From SHWB01 sp050246875 (GTDB taxonomy: Bacteria > Pseudomonadota > Alphaproteobacteria > UBA6615): DNA of 64,000 nt. Where the stretch lies: positions 62,001 to 126,000 of the forward strand of contig JBFWVF010000008.1 of the NCBI GenBank assembly GCA_050246875.1, given 5' to 3'. Below are positions 7,497 to 16,099 of the stretch, piece after piece. A model generated the notes under the pieces. It was given only the letters and a program-made list of their open reading frames with translations, ran no database searches and was not told the DNA's origin. The first letter of the stretch is position 1. Each line of letters begins with the position of its first letter. A program made the translations under genes and the position numbers.

Positions 7497-9815
7497 ATGA
7501 GGGGCATGGCGACGGCGAAACTCTCGGCGGCGAAGCAGGCTGCGGCGGCCCCGCAGCCGCTGTCGATCCCGCTGGCCGAGGCGCTGGCGCCGGGCGGCCG
7601 CGTGTCGGTGTTCCGCGACGCGCATCCGGCCGGCAGCAAGCGGGCCGATTTCCGCCTCGTCTCGCACTACGAGCCGGCCGGCGACCAGCCCAAGGCCATC
7701 GCCGACCTGCTGGCCGGCATCGCCGAACACGAGCACGACCAGGTGCTGCTCGGCGTCACCGGCTCGGGCAAGACCTTCACCGTCGCCAAGGTGATCGAGG
7801 CCACCGGCCGGCCGGCGCTGGTGCTGGCGCCGAACAAGACGCTGGCGGCGCAGCTCTATGGCGAGATGAAGGGCTTCTTCCCCGACGCCTCGGTCGAGTA
7901 CTTCGTGTCGTACTACGACTACTACCAGCCCGAGGCCTACGTCCCGCGCTCGGATACCTACATCGAGAAGGAATCGTCGATCAACGAGCAGATCGACCGC
8001 ATGCGCCACGCCGCGACGCGCGCGCTGTTCGAGCGCCGCGACGTCATCATCGTCGCCTCCGTCTCCTGCATCTATGGCATCGGCGACGCCGAGAGCTATC
8101 TGCGGATGACGCTGAACTACAAGGCCGGCGACAAGGTCGACCGCACGCAGATGCTGCGCGACCTCGTCGAGCTGCAGTACCAGCGCAACGACGCCAATTT
8201 CCATCGCGGCGCCATCCGCGCGCGCGGCGACACGGTGGAGATCTTCCCCGCCCACCTTGAGGACCGCGCCTGGCGCGTCGCGCTGTTCGGCGACGAGATC
8301 GAGGCCATCGTCGAGTTCGACCCGCTGACCGGGCGCAAGACCGCCGACCTCGAGGAAATCCGCGTCTTCGCCAACTCGCACTACATCACGCCCAAGCCGA
8401 CGCTCGCCCAGGCCATGGAAACCATCAAGGCCGAGCTGAAGGTGCGGCTGGCCGAGCTGAACGAAAACGGCCGCCTGCTCGAGGCCCAGCGCATCGAGCA
8501 GCGCACCAACTTCGACCTCGAGATGATCGCCGCCACCGGCTCGTGCCCCGGCATCGAGAACTACTCGCGCCATCTCACCGGCCGCGCGCCGGGCGAGCCG
8601 CCGCCGACGCTGTTCGAGTACCTGCCGGCCGACGCGCTGCTGTTCGTCGACGAATCCCACATCACCGTGCCGCAGGTCGGCGGCATGTTCCGCGGCGACT
8701 TCAACCGCAAGTCCACCCTCGCCGAATACGGCTTCCGCCTGCCCTCCTGCGTCGACAACCGCCCGCTGAAGTTCGAGGAGTGGGAGGCGATGCGGCCGCA
8801 GACGGTGTTCGTCTCGGCCACCCCCGGCGACTGGGAACTGGGCAAGACCGGCGGCGTCTTCGCCGAGCAGGTGGTGCGCCCGACCGGCCTCGTCGACCCG
8901 GTCTGCATCATCCGCCCGACCGAGACCCAGGTCGACGACCTCATCGCCGAGTGCCGCGAGGTGGCGCGCAAGGGCAACCGTGTCCTCGTCACGACGCTGA
9001 CCAAGCGCATGGCCGAGGATCTCACCGAGTTCATGCACGAGCAGGGCATCCGCGTGCGCTACATGCACTCGGACATCGAGACGCTGGAGCGCATCGAGAT
9101 CCTGCGCGACCTTCGCCTCGGCGCCTTCGACGTGCTGATCGGCATCAACCTGCTGCGCGAGGGCCTCGACATCCCCGAATGCGCGCTGGTCGCCATCCTC
9201 GACGCCGACAAGGAGGGCTATCTGCGCTCGCGCACCTCGCTGGTGCAGACCATCGGCCGTGCGGCACGCAACATCGACGGCCGCGTCATCCTCTACGCCG
9301 ACGTGATGACCGACTCGCTCAAGGCGGCGCTCGGCGAGACCGAGCGGCGGCGCGAGAAGCAGCTCGCCTGGAACGCCGAGCACGGCATCACGCCGGAATC
9401 GATCCGCCACAACATCTCGGACATCCTGTCGAGCGTCTTCGAGCGCGCCGACCACGTCACCGTCGACATCGGCGAGGCCGAGGGCGAACACCTCATCGGC
9501 AAGAGCCTGCCCGAGATCATCGCCGACCTCGAGGCGCGCATGCGCTCCGCCGCCGCCGACCTCGAATTCGAGGAGGCCGCGCGCCTGCGCGACGAGATCA
9601 GGCGGCTGGAGGAAACGCAGCTCATGGCCATGGGCACCGGCGACCTCGACGGCTCGCCGCTCGCCGCCGCCGAGCGTGGCGCCGGCAACGACAACGGCTA
9701 CTTCACGCGCGGGGCCAATCGCCCACGCATGGCCGCAGAACGCCAGCGCCCCTACACCGGCGGGGCTGCCAAGGCCCCGCGACGCGGCGGCGGACGGCGG
9801 CGTCGCGGGCCGTAG
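7497..9815 (+). CDS. uvrB: Excinuclease ABC subunit B
   Basis: UvrB is the damage-verifying helicase-like subunit of nucleotide excision repair; it receives DNA from UvrA and recruits UvrC. Visible features are Walker A GVTGSGKT (86-93), the beta-hairpin region around YYDYYQPEAYVP, the Walker B DESH, the helicase motifs ATPGDWE and TIGRAARN, and a C-terminal UVR domain (EARMRSAAADLEFEEAARLR). At 772 residues it is longer than the 673-residue E. coli protein, with about 50 extra residues at the N-terminus and a basic Gly/Arg-rich tail. ATG codons at 7497 and 7506 are both possible starts; neither has a clear ribosome binding site. Confidence 0.97.
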   Translation: MRGMATAKLSAAKQAAAAPQPLSIPLAEALAPGGRVSVFRDAHPAGSKRADFRLVSHYEPAGDQPKAIADLLAGIAEHEHDQVLLGVTGSGKTFTVAKVIEATGRPALVLAPNKTLAAQLYGEMKGFFPDASVEYFVSYYDYYQPEAYVPRSDTYIEKESSINEQIDRMRHAATRALFERRDVIIVASVSCIYGIGDAESYLRMTLNYKAGDKVDRTQMLRDLVELQYQRNDANFHRGAIRARGDTVEIFPAHLEDRAWRVALFGDEIEAIVEFDPLTGRKTADLEEIRVFANSHYITPKPTLAQAMETIKAELKVRLAELNENGRLLEAQRIEQRTNFDLEMIAATGSCPGIENYSRHLTGRAPGEPPPTLFEYLPADALLFVDESHITVPQVGGMFRGDFNRKSTLAEYGFRLPSCVDNRPLKFEEWEAMRPQTVFVSATPGDWELGKTGGVFAEQVVRPTGLVDPVCIIRPTETQVDDLIAECREVARKGNRVLVTTLTKRMAEDLTEFMHEQGIRVRYMHSDIETLERIEILRDLRLGAFDVLIGINLLREGLDIPECALVAILDADKEGYLRSRTSLVQTIGRAARNIDGRVILYADVMTDSLKAALGETERRREKQLAWNAEHGITPESIRHNISDILSSVFERADHVTVDIGEAEGEHLIGKSLPEIIADLEARMRSAAADLEFEEAARLRDEIRRLEETQLMAMGTGDLDGSPLAAAERGAGNDNGYFTRGANRPRMAAERQRPYTGGAAKAPRRGGGRRRRGP

Positions 9816-10226
9816 CTACTTCCCGTCCAGTTGGTCCAGCAGCACGTTCAGATCGCCCAGCACCCGCACGCGCACGATGCTGCCATCCGCAAAGGCGAAG
9901 AACGCCATGCCGGCGTATTCGATGCGGTGGCCGGTCGGGGCGCGGCCGAAGAGCGTGCCGCGATGGGTGCCGCTATAGGTCAGGCACGCGGCGGCGGCCG
10001 TCCCGTCGGCCACCAGTTCGTCGATGCGGTTGTGGAAGTCGGGAAAGGCGTCGCGCACCTTGTCGCGGTAGGCGAGGAACCCCGCCGGCCCGTGCACCTC
10101 GTCGCCGAGCGAGCCGCGGAACACCAGGTCGGGTGCGAGGATGCGCAGCGCCGTCGCCAAGTTCCAGCCGTTCCACGCCTCCTCGTAGAAGGCGGTGACG
10201 AGGCGGCGGTGGTCGTCTGCGGTCAT
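9816..10226 (-). CDS. SnoaL-like/NTF2-fold ester cyclase family protein
   Basis: The product, about 136 residues from ATG 10226, has the pattern of SnoaL-like polyketide-cyclase-related proteins: FYEEAWNGWNL, then LAPDLVFRGSLG, AYRDKVRDAFPDFHN, SGTHRGTLFGRAPTG, and the closing strand with a conserved hydrophobic/charged pattern. These small cone-shaped proteins include cyclases, isomerases and many of unknown substrate. Another ATG lies eight codons upstream (10250); neither has a strong ribosome binding site. It converges on uvrB, starting at the base after its stop. Confidence 0.75.
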   Translation of the reverse strand: MTADDHRRLVTAFYEEAWNGWNLATALRILAPDLVFRGSLGDEVHGPAGFLAYRDKVRDAFPDFHNRIDELVADGTAAAACLTYSGTHRGTLFGRAPTGHRIEYAGMAFFAFADGSIVRVRVLGDLNVLLDQLDGK

Positions 10227-10316
10227 GGTGGTCAGGCAGGCCGGAAGCATGTGATTGGTGGCAGGGCGAACCAGCAGAGCGTAATGTGCGGGTCTTGCCG
10301 TTCCAAGGAGCGCGTC

Positions 10317-10505
10317 ATGGAACGCTGGCCAGCGACGATCGATGACGAGGGGGGCTTCGTCCTCCCGCCGGAAGTCTGCGACCGGCTCGGGGTTGCGCCC
10401 GGCGACGAGGTGATCTTCACGCTGGCAGACGACGGTCTCGTACTGACGGCCGCTTCCGCCGGCGGTGCCGACAACCGCCGGAGCGCGGAGAGCCGGGAAC
10501 CCTGA
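10317..10505 (+). CDS. AbrB/MazE-type swapped-hairpin DNA-binding protein
   Basis: This 62-residue frame starts at ATG 10317 behind AAGGAG at ideal spacing. It reads MERWPATIDDEGGFVLPPEV, then RLGVAPGDEVIFTLADDG, the classic AbrB/MazE/SpoVT pattern of two short strands, a helix and a hydrophobic strand. Such proteins dimerise to bind DNA, often as antitoxins or transition-state regulators. No toxin gene follows; the next item is a repeat. It may therefore be a solitary regulator or an orphan antitoxin. Confidence 0.7.
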   Translation: MERWPATIDDEGGFVLPPEVCDRLGVAPGDEVIFTLADDGLVLTAASAGGADNRRSAESREP

Positions 10506-10532
10506 ACGCCAAAGCTTGGCCATCTGGCGCAC

Positions 10533-10728
10533 CTACCCTCTCCCAAAGGGAGAGGGCTCGTCGGCCCGGCGAGCGCAAGCGAGCCCTGGACGACGAGGGT
10601 GAGGGGTTACGCTCACGGAAGCGAAACTCCACCCGCGTAACCCCTCACCCTCCCGTCGTAGGCGCCTCGGTCGCTACGCGCCCTGCGGCGCCAACGTCGG
10701 GAGCCCTCTCCCGATGGGAGAGGAAAGC
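10533..10728. repeat. Long inverted CTCTCC/GGGTGAGGGGTTAC repeat, copy 2
   Basis: The organisation is the same as the unit at 6990-7190: left arm from ACCCTCTCCCAAAGGGAGAGG to GAGGGTGAGGGGTTAC, right arm from GTAACCCCTCACCCT to CCCGATGGGAGAGG. It fills the gap between the AbrB-like gene and the 3' end of glcF and could act as a 3' end structure for the glc operon. Confidence 0.8.
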
Positions 10729-10748
10729 TCGACCGGTCGGAAAGCGCG

Positions 10749-12035
10749 CTAGCCCAGCGCCGCCGGCTTCGGGCCGCCGGTCGCCCAGTCGAGCAGTTCG
10801 ACCGTGTGCACCACGGGGATCCCCGTGCCGGTGGCGATCTGCGTCAGGCAGCCGATGTTGCCGGTGGCGATGACGTCCGGCCGCGTGGCTTCGAGGTTCG
10901 TCACCTTGCGGTCGCGCAGGCGCGTCGCCAGCTCCGGCTGCAGCAGGTTGTAGGTGCCGGCCGAGCCGCAGCAGAGATGGCCCTCCACGGGTTCGGCGAC
11001 GGCGAAACCCGCCGACGACAACAATGCCTTGGGCTCGTTACGGATCTTCTGGCCGTGCTGCAGCGAGCAGGCGGCGTGGTAGGCGACGCGCAGCGACGGC
11101 GCCGCCCCGGCCGGCGTCACGCCGAGCTGCGCCAGCACCTCCGACACGTCCTTCGCCAGCGCCGAGACGCGAGCCGCGCGCGCGGCCCATTCGGCATCCT
11201 CGCGGAACATGAAGCCGTAGTCCTTGACCTGCGTGCCGCAGCCCGAGGCGTTGACGACAATGGCGTCGAGCCCGGCACCGTCGATCTCGCGCGTCCACGC
11301 CGCGATGTTGGCGCGCGCCTGGTCGTGCGACTGGCCGGTGCGCCCGATGTGATGCACCAGCGCGCCGCAGCAGCCGGCGCCGCGCGCGATCGTCACCTCG
11401 CAGCCGAGCCGCGTCAGCAGGCGCACGGTGGCCTCGTTGATCTGCGGCCCGACGACCTGCTGCGCGCAGCCGGCGAGCAGCGCCACGCGCATGCGGCGCG
11501 GTCCCTGTGCGGCGAACACCTGCGGCCGGTCGACCGGCGAAGGCCCGGCGACTCCGCGCGGCGCCATCGCCAGCAGCGGGCGGAGCGCCTTCGGCGCCAG
11601 ACGCGCGAAGGGCCGCGCCAGGATCGCGCCGGCCACCGCCAGCCGGAAGCGCGCCGGATACGGGATCACCGCCGCCAGCAGCGCCCGCACCGCGCGCTGC
11701 ATGAACGGCCGGCAGTAATTTTCCTCGATGTACTGGCGGCCGTGGTCGACGAGGTGCTGGTAGTGCACGCCCGACGGGCAGGTGGTCATGCAGGAGAGAC
11801 ACGACAGGCAGCGGTCGATGTGCTTGACGGTCTCGGCAGTCGGCTTGGCGCCCTGCTCCAGCATCTCCTTCATCAGGTAGATGCGGCCGCGCGGGCTGTC
11901 GAGTTCGTCGCCGAGCAGCACGTAGGTCGGGCAGGTCGCGGTGCAGAAGCCGCAATGCACGCAGGCGCGCAGGATGCGGTTCGATTCCGCGATGTCCGGG
12001 TCGGCGAGCTGGAGTTCGGAAAAGCGTGTCTGCAT
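10749..12035 (-). CDS. glcF: Glycolate oxidase iron-sulfur subunit GlcF
   Basis: The 428-residue product carries two 4Fe-4S ferredoxin motifs at the N-terminus: Cys 25, 28, 31 and 35 (CVHCGFCTATCP) and Cys 76, 79, 82 and 86 (CLSCLSCMTTCP). Two cysteine-rich CCG-type domains follow (GCCGALVHHIG, and LCCGSAGTYNLLQP near the C-terminus). GlcF passes electrons from the flavin subunits of glycolate oxidase to the membrane quinone pool. It starts 3 bases after the glcE stop and is the last gene of glcDEF. Length and motifs match the family. Confidence 0.95.
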   Translation of the reverse strand: MQTRFSELQLADPDIAESNRILRACVHCGFCTATCPTYVLLGDELDSPRGRIYLMKEMLEQGAKPTAETVKHIDRCLSCLSCMTTCPSGVHYQHLVDHGRQYIEENYCRPFMQRAVRALLAAVIPYPARFRLAVAGAILARPFARLAPKALRPLLAMAPRGVAGPSPVDRPQVFAAQGPRRMRVALLAGCAQQVVGPQINEATVRLLTRLGCEVTIARGAGCCGALVHHIGRTGQSHDQARANIAAWTREIDGAGLDAIVVNASGCGTQVKDYGFMFREDAEWAARAARVSALAKDVSEVLAQLGVTPAGAAPSLRVAYHAACSLQHGQKIRNEPKALLSSAGFAVAEPVEGHLCCGSAGTYNLLQPELATRLRDRKVTNLEATRPDVIATGNIGCLTQIATGTGIPVVHTVELLDWATGGPKPAALG

Positions 12036-12038
12036 CGG

Positions 12039-13283
12039 TCACACGCCCTCGGCCATGCGGCCGGGATTGAGGATGCCCTGCGGGTCGAACTGCGCCTTCA
12101 CCCGCCGCGACAGCGCCGCGAGGCCGGCCGGCTGCGGTTCGAACACCGGCACCGCCGCGCGCACGGCATCGGCCGCGCGGAGCAGCGTCGCGTGGCCGCC
12201 GCCCGCCGCCGCGACGGCGCCGCGCACCGTCGTCGCATGGGCGTCGGGCGCGTCCGGCAGCGCCAGCCAGACAAGACCGCCGCCCCAGTCGAGCAGTGCC
12301 TCGCCGCCGGCCGCCCGCGTCACCGCGTCGGCGACGCCCGCCCCCGCCTGCGGCGCCACCGAGACGCGCCACAGCGGCGCCGCCCCGCCGGCGAAGTACG
12401 CGGCGTCGCGGATCTCGTCCCACAGCGCGCGCGAGGCGCCATCGTCGAGCGCCACGACCTCGCCCCGCGGTGCCAGCGCCGTCGTCAGCGCCGCGACGCG
12501 GGCGGCGACCGACGCCGCGAAGCCTTCCAGCCGCAGCGCCGCGAGGCCGCGTCCCGCCCCGGCGACGGCGGCGACGCGCGAGCGCCGCGCCACCGGCGCC
12601 GGCAGGTACGCCGCGCCCGAGACGTCGTGGCTCGAGCCGAGCCCGGCCGTGAGCACCGCGACGCCGCGCGCCGCGTCCTCTGCGGCGAGCAGCAGCGTCA
12701 CCGTCGCCTCGGGCGCCGGCAGCACCTTGAACGTGACCTCGGTCAGCGCGGCCAGCGTGCCCCAGGCCCCGGTCACCAGCTTGGACAGATCGTAGCCGGT
12801 GACGTTCTTGACCACGCGGCCGCCGGTCTTGAACGCCTCGCCGCGGCCCGACACGCCGTGCGCGCCGAGCAGGTGGTCGCGCACCGCCCCGGCCTTGACG
12901 CGGCGCGGCCCGGCGATGCCGCAGCCGACGAGGCCGCCGGCCGTGCCCTGCCCCGCCGCCGCGCCCGCGTCCCACAGGCGCGGCAGGTCGGGCGGCTCGA
13001 AGGCCAGCATTTGCCCGGCGCCGGCCAGCGCCGCCGCGATCTCGGCGAGCGGCGTGCCGGCGCGCGCCGACAGCACCAGTTCCTCGGGCTCGTAGAGCGT
13101 GATGCCCGACAGTCCGGCGAGCGACAGGACGTGCGCCGGCGCCTCGTTGCCGCGCCCGCGCGGCCGCCCGATGCCGCGCTTGCTGCCGCTGCCGGCGATC
13201 TCCAGCGCCGCGCCCTCCGCCGCCGCCCAGGCGACGACCTCGCGCACCTGCTCGGCGCTGTCGGGTTTCAGCGTGTCGGTCAT
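12039..13283 (-). CDS. glcE: Glycolate oxidase FAD-binding subunit GlcE
   Basis: This 414-residue protein is a shorter relative of GlcD with the FAD-binding PCMH domain: ALEIAGSGSKRGIGRP, then LSGITLYEPEELVLSARAGT, and VGCGIAGPRR in the cofactor region. Its C-terminus (FDPQGILNPGRMAEGV) is typical of GlcD/GlcE. Together with GlcD and GlcF it forms glycolate oxidase, which makes glyoxylate. It is 3 bases upstream of glcF and separated from glcD by about 210 bases containing a repeat, so expression of E and F could be partly uncoupled from D. Confidence 0.93.
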   Translation of the reverse strand: MTDTLKPDSAEQVREVVAWAAAEGAALEIAGSGSKRGIGRPRGRGNEAPAHVLSLAGLSGITLYEPEELVLSARAGTPLAEIAAALAGAGQMLAFEPPDLPRLWDAGAAAGQGTAGGLVGCGIAGPRRVKAGAVRDHLLGAHGVSGRGEAFKTGGRVVKNVTGYDLSKLVTGAWGTLAALTEVTFKVLPAPEATVTLLLAAEDAARGVAVLTAGLGSSHDVSGAAYLPAPVARRSRVAAVAGAGRGLAALRLEGFAASVAARVAALTTALAPRGEVVALDDGASRALWDEIRDAAYFAGGAAPLWRVSVAPQAGAGVADAVTRAAGGEALLDWGGGLVWLALPDAPDAHATTVRGAVAAAGGGHATLLRAADAVRAAVPVFEPQPAGLAALSRRVKAQFDPQGILNPGRMAEGV

Positions 13284-13315
13284 GTGGCGGCACGCCCGGT
13301 CCGGCGGTAACGCCG

Positions 13316-13455
13316 CCCCACCTCACCCTGCCCTCTCCGCCCCCCGGGGCGGAGAGGGTGGATCGAGCGGGGCATCCTGCGATGCCCTCTCCGCCCCGAC
13401 GGGGGGGAGAGGGAGGGGGCCCGTCGCGGCAGCGACGGGGAGGGTGAGGTGGGGG
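13316..13455. repeat. CTCTCCGCCCC / GGGTGAGGTGGGG palindromic repeat, within glcDEF
   Basis: The unit starts CCCACCTCACCCTGCCCTCT and ends GGGGAGGGTGAGGTGGGGG. It contains internal hairpins (CTCTCCGCCCC-CC-GGGGCGGAGAG). The two ends are reverse complements. Related copies lie at 32556, 36629, 40122, 41036, 42474 and 45428. Here it separates glcD from glcE inside the operon. Confidence 0.8.
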
Positions 13456-13497
13456 CGCTCCCGACCGGGCGCTGCCGCGACATCGTCATCGACGCCA

Positions 13498-14979
13498 TCA
13501 GAACCGCGGCAGGTCGGGGAAGCGGGTGGCGCCGCGATGGACGTGCAGGCGGCCAAGCTCGGCGCAGCGGTGCAGCGTCGGGAACACCTTGCCCGGGTTC
13601 ATCAGCTGGCGCGGATCGAAGGCGCACTTCACGCGCTCCTGGTGGGCCAGGTCGGTCTCGCTGAACATCGTGCCCATGAGGTCGCGCTTCTCGACGCCGA
13701 CGCCGTGCTCGCCGGTCAGCACGCCGCCGACCTCGACGCACAGGGTCAGGATCTCGGCGCCGAAGGCCTCGGCGCGCTCCAGTTCGCCCGGCGCGTTGGC
13801 GTCGTAGAGGATCAGCGGGTGCAGGTTGCCGTCGCCGGCATGGAAGACGTTGGCGACGCGCAACCCGTAGCGCGTCGACATCTCGGCCATGCGCTTCAGC
13901 ACCTCGGGCAGCTTGTGGCGCGGGATGGTGCCGTCCATGCAGTAGTAGTCGGGCGAGATGCGGCCGACCGCCGGGAAGGCGGCCTTGCGCCCGGCCCAGA
14001 AGGCCAGCCGCTCGGCCTCGCTCTCGCTGACGCGGATCGAGACCGCGCCGAGCCCGTCGGCGATGGCGCGCACACGGCCGATCAGGTCGTCCACCTCGGC
14101 GGCGGGTCCATCCAGCTCGACGATCAGCAGCGCCTCGACGTCGAGCGGATAGCCGGCATGGACGAAGGCCTCGGCGGCGTGGATCGCCGGCTTGTCCATC
14201 ATCTCCATGCCGCCGGGGATGATGCCGGCGCCGATGATGCCGGCGACGCACTCCCCCGCCACTTCCGACGACGCGAAGCCGATCATCAGCGCCCGCGCCG
14301 TCGTCGGCTTCGGCAGCAGCCGCACCGTCACCTCGGTGACGATGCCGAGCAGGCCCTCCGAGCCGGTGACGACGCCGAGCAGGTCGTAACCCTCGGCGTC
14401 GAGATGGCGGCCGCCGAGCCGCACGATCTCGCCGTCCGGCAGCACGAACTCGACGCCGAGCACGTTGTTGGTGGTCAGGCCGTATTTGAGGCAGTGTACG
14501 CCGCCCGAATTCTCGGCGATGTTGCCGCCAATGGTGCAGGCGATCTGGCTCGACGGATCGGGCGCGTAGTACCAGCCGTCCTTCGCCACGGCGTCGGAGA
14601 TGGCGAGGTTGGTGACGCCCGGCTGCACCACGGCGCAGCGGTTGGCGTAGTCGACCTCGAGGATGCGCTTGAACTTGCCGAGGCCAATGGTGACCGCATC
14701 AGCCAGCGGCAGGGCGCCGCCCGACAGCGAGGTGCCGGCGCCGCGCGGCACCACGCGCACGTTGTTGGCGTGGCAGTAGCGCAGGATGGCCGACACCTGC
14801 GCCGTCGTCTCCGGCAGCACGACGAGCATGGGAAGCTGGCGATAGGCGGTGAGGCCGTCCGACTCGTAGACGCGCAGCTCCTCCTCGCGCTCGATCACCC
14901 CCTCGCCGGGCACGATGGCGCGCAGCGCCGCGACGATCTCGGCGCGACGGGCGAGCGTCGCCGCATCGGGCTCGGGCAT
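13498..14979 (-). CDS. glcD: Glycolate oxidase subunit GlcD
   Basis: This is the main FAD-linked subunit of glycolate oxidase. From ATG 14979 it has 493 residues, close to the usual 499. The PCMH FAD domain shows VVPRGAGTSLSGGALP, IGGNIAENSGGVHCLKYG and VTGSEGLLGIVTEVTVRL. The C-terminal FAD-oxidase domain includes HAGDGNLHP, GEHGVGVEK, and a family ending FDPRQLMNPGKVFP. A GTG three codons upstream (14988) has a better-placed AGGGA ribosome binding site and may be the true start. It is the first gene of glcDEF. TATAGT on the minus strand near 15025 could be part of its promoter. Confidence 0.95.
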   Translation of the reverse strand: MPEPDAATLARRAEIVAALRAIVPGEGVIEREEELRVYESDGLTAYRQLPMLVVLPETTAQVSAILRYCHANNVRVVPRGAGTSLSGGALPLADAVTIGLGKFKRILEVDYANRCAVVQPGVTNLAISDAVAKDGWYYAPDPSSQIACTIGGNIAENSGGVHCLKYGLTTNNVLGVEFVLPDGEIVRLGGRHLDAEGYDLLGVVTGSEGLLGIVTEVTVRLLPKPTTARALMIGFASSEVAGECVAGIIGAGIIPGGMEMMDKPAIHAAEAFVHAGYPLDVEALLIVELDGPAAEVDDLIGRVRAIADGLGAVSIRVSESEAERLAFWAGRKAAFPAVGRISPDYYCMDGTIPRHKLPEVLKRMAEMSTRYGLRVANVFHAGDGNLHPLILYDANAPGELERAEAFGAEILTLCVEVGGVLTGEHGVGVEKRDLMGTMFSETDLAHQERVKCAFDPRQLMNPGKVFPTLHRCAELGRLHVHRGATRFPDLPRF

Positions 14980-15159
14980 CGTGAGCACGTCGTCGTCCCT
15001 CCGGGTTCTGCCGCCGTCACTATAGAGCGCGCCACGCGCGGCGGAACACCCGTGGGCAGGCGATGCGGGGACGTCGCCGGGCAATCCTGTTTTGCGCCCG
15101 ATGGCGCGATGCGGCCGCGTGGCGGTAGTCTGGGCCGTCACTTTCGGGGAGACATCGCC

Positions 15160-15828
15160 ATGCCCGCTACACGCAAGGCCGCCAAGGGGCGCCGGCCTGC
15201 CGCCCGCAAGCCCGCGCCGCCGAAGCTGCCGACGAAACCGCTGGCGCAACGCATCGGCGTCGCCGCGATGGAGAAGCGCGTCGCCCGCTACAAGGGCATC
15301 AAGGGCGGCATCATCCATGCCGACCAGTTCATCCCTGGCCATGAGCGCGAGATGATCCCGCTGATCGGCCTCGGCGTGTCGGAGAACAAGGACGATCCCT
15401 CGGTGCAGCCGAAGATCCCCTTCCCGGCCTACGGCTTCACTGCCGCCTTCGCGCGCTGCGGTCCCGGCAAGGGTGCCGGCCTGCACTGGCACGAGACCGA
15501 GGAAGTGTTCATGCCGGTCGACGGCACGTGGGAAATCTACTGGCTCGAAGGCAAGGCGGAACGCGCCGTCCGCATCGAGGCCGGCGACGTGATCTCGGTG
15601 CCGATCGCCATCTACCGCGGCTTCCGCAATGTCGGCCGCAAGACCGCGACGCTGTTCGCCGTGGTCGGCGGGCCGGACACCGGCGACGTCCACTGGCACC
15701 CGTCGATGATCGCCAAGGCCGAGGCGGCAGGCATTCCCATCGACTCGCACGGCGTCTCGCAGGGCCTGCCGGTCGACGCCAAGCCGGCCAAAACGAAACG
15801 CGCCGGCAAGAGCCGGCGCGCGCGGTAA
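15160..15828 (+). CDS. Cupin-domain protein
   Basis: The 222-residue protein starts behind GGGGAGACATCGCC. It begins with a Lys/Ala/Pro-rich basic segment of about 30 residues (RKAAKGRRPAARKPAPPK) and ends with another basic tail (KTKRAGKSRRAR). The middle is a single cupin barrel with the metal-binding motif LHWHETEEVFMPVDG, then EAGDVISVPIAIYRGFRNVG. Cupins bind a metal in an H-x-H...E...H site and include dioxygenases, isomerases and sensors. The substrate is unknown. It is divergent from glcD, so a link to glycolate metabolism is possible but unproven. Confidence 0.8.
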   Translation: MPATRKAAKGRRPAARKPAPPKLPTKPLAQRIGVAAMEKRVARYKGIKGGIIHADQFIPGHEREMIPLIGLGVSENKDDPSVQPKIPFPAYGFTAAFARCGPGKGAGLHWHETEEVFMPVDGTWEIYWLEGKAERAVRIEAGDVISVPIAIYRGFRNVGRKTATLFAVVGGPDTGDVHWHPSMIAKAEAAGIPIDSHGVSQGLPVDAKPAKTKRAGKSRRAR

Positions 15829-15842
15829 CCACAGGTCGGGAA

Positions 15843-15863
15843 CGGGCGGCGCGAGGCCGCCCG
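15843..15863. terminator. GC-rich hairpin between convergent cupin gene and rpmJ
   Basis: CGGGCGGC-GCGAG-GCCGCCCG forms a perfect 8-bp stem between two convergent genes. No T-run follows on either strand, so it may be a transcript-end structure rather than a classic intrinsic terminator. Confidence 0.3.
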
Positions 15864-15873
15864 GACCGGCAGG

Positions 15874-15999
15874 TCAGCCTTGGCGGGCCTTCATGCGCGG
15901 GTTCTTCTTGTTGATGACGTAGACGCGGCCCTTGCGGCGCACGATCTGACAGTTCTTGTCGCGCTTCTTGGCGGTGCGCAGCGAACTCAGGACCTTCAT
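15874..15999 (-). CDS. rpmJ: 50S ribosomal protein L36 (zinc-free type)
   Basis: The 41-residue frame begins MKVLSSLRTAKKRDKNCQIV and ends VYVINKKNPRMKARQG, the known pattern of bacterial L36 of the longer type. The canonical short form coordinates zinc with CxxC...C...H. Here a single Cys remains (NCQIV), so this is the zinc-independent variant usual in many proteobacteria. GGGGA precedes the ATG at 15999. It stands alone rather than in the spc operon, which is normal for this type. Confidence 0.95.
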   Translation of the reverse strand: MKVLSSLRTAKKRDKNCQIVRRKGRVYVINKKNPRMKARQG

Positions 16000-16099
16000 C
16001 GTCCGTCCCCGGAATCTGGAGCCGGCCGGCCCGTGGGGGCGGCGGCGAGCGGCGGAAACTAGCCACGCCCCCCGACCCTGTCAACCGCGGCGGACCGCC

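Noticed and set aside
10317..10505. Complete toxin-antitoxin pair with the AbrB-like protein
   Set aside because: No toxin-like frame follows or precedes it in the same direction; the 3' flank is a repeat.
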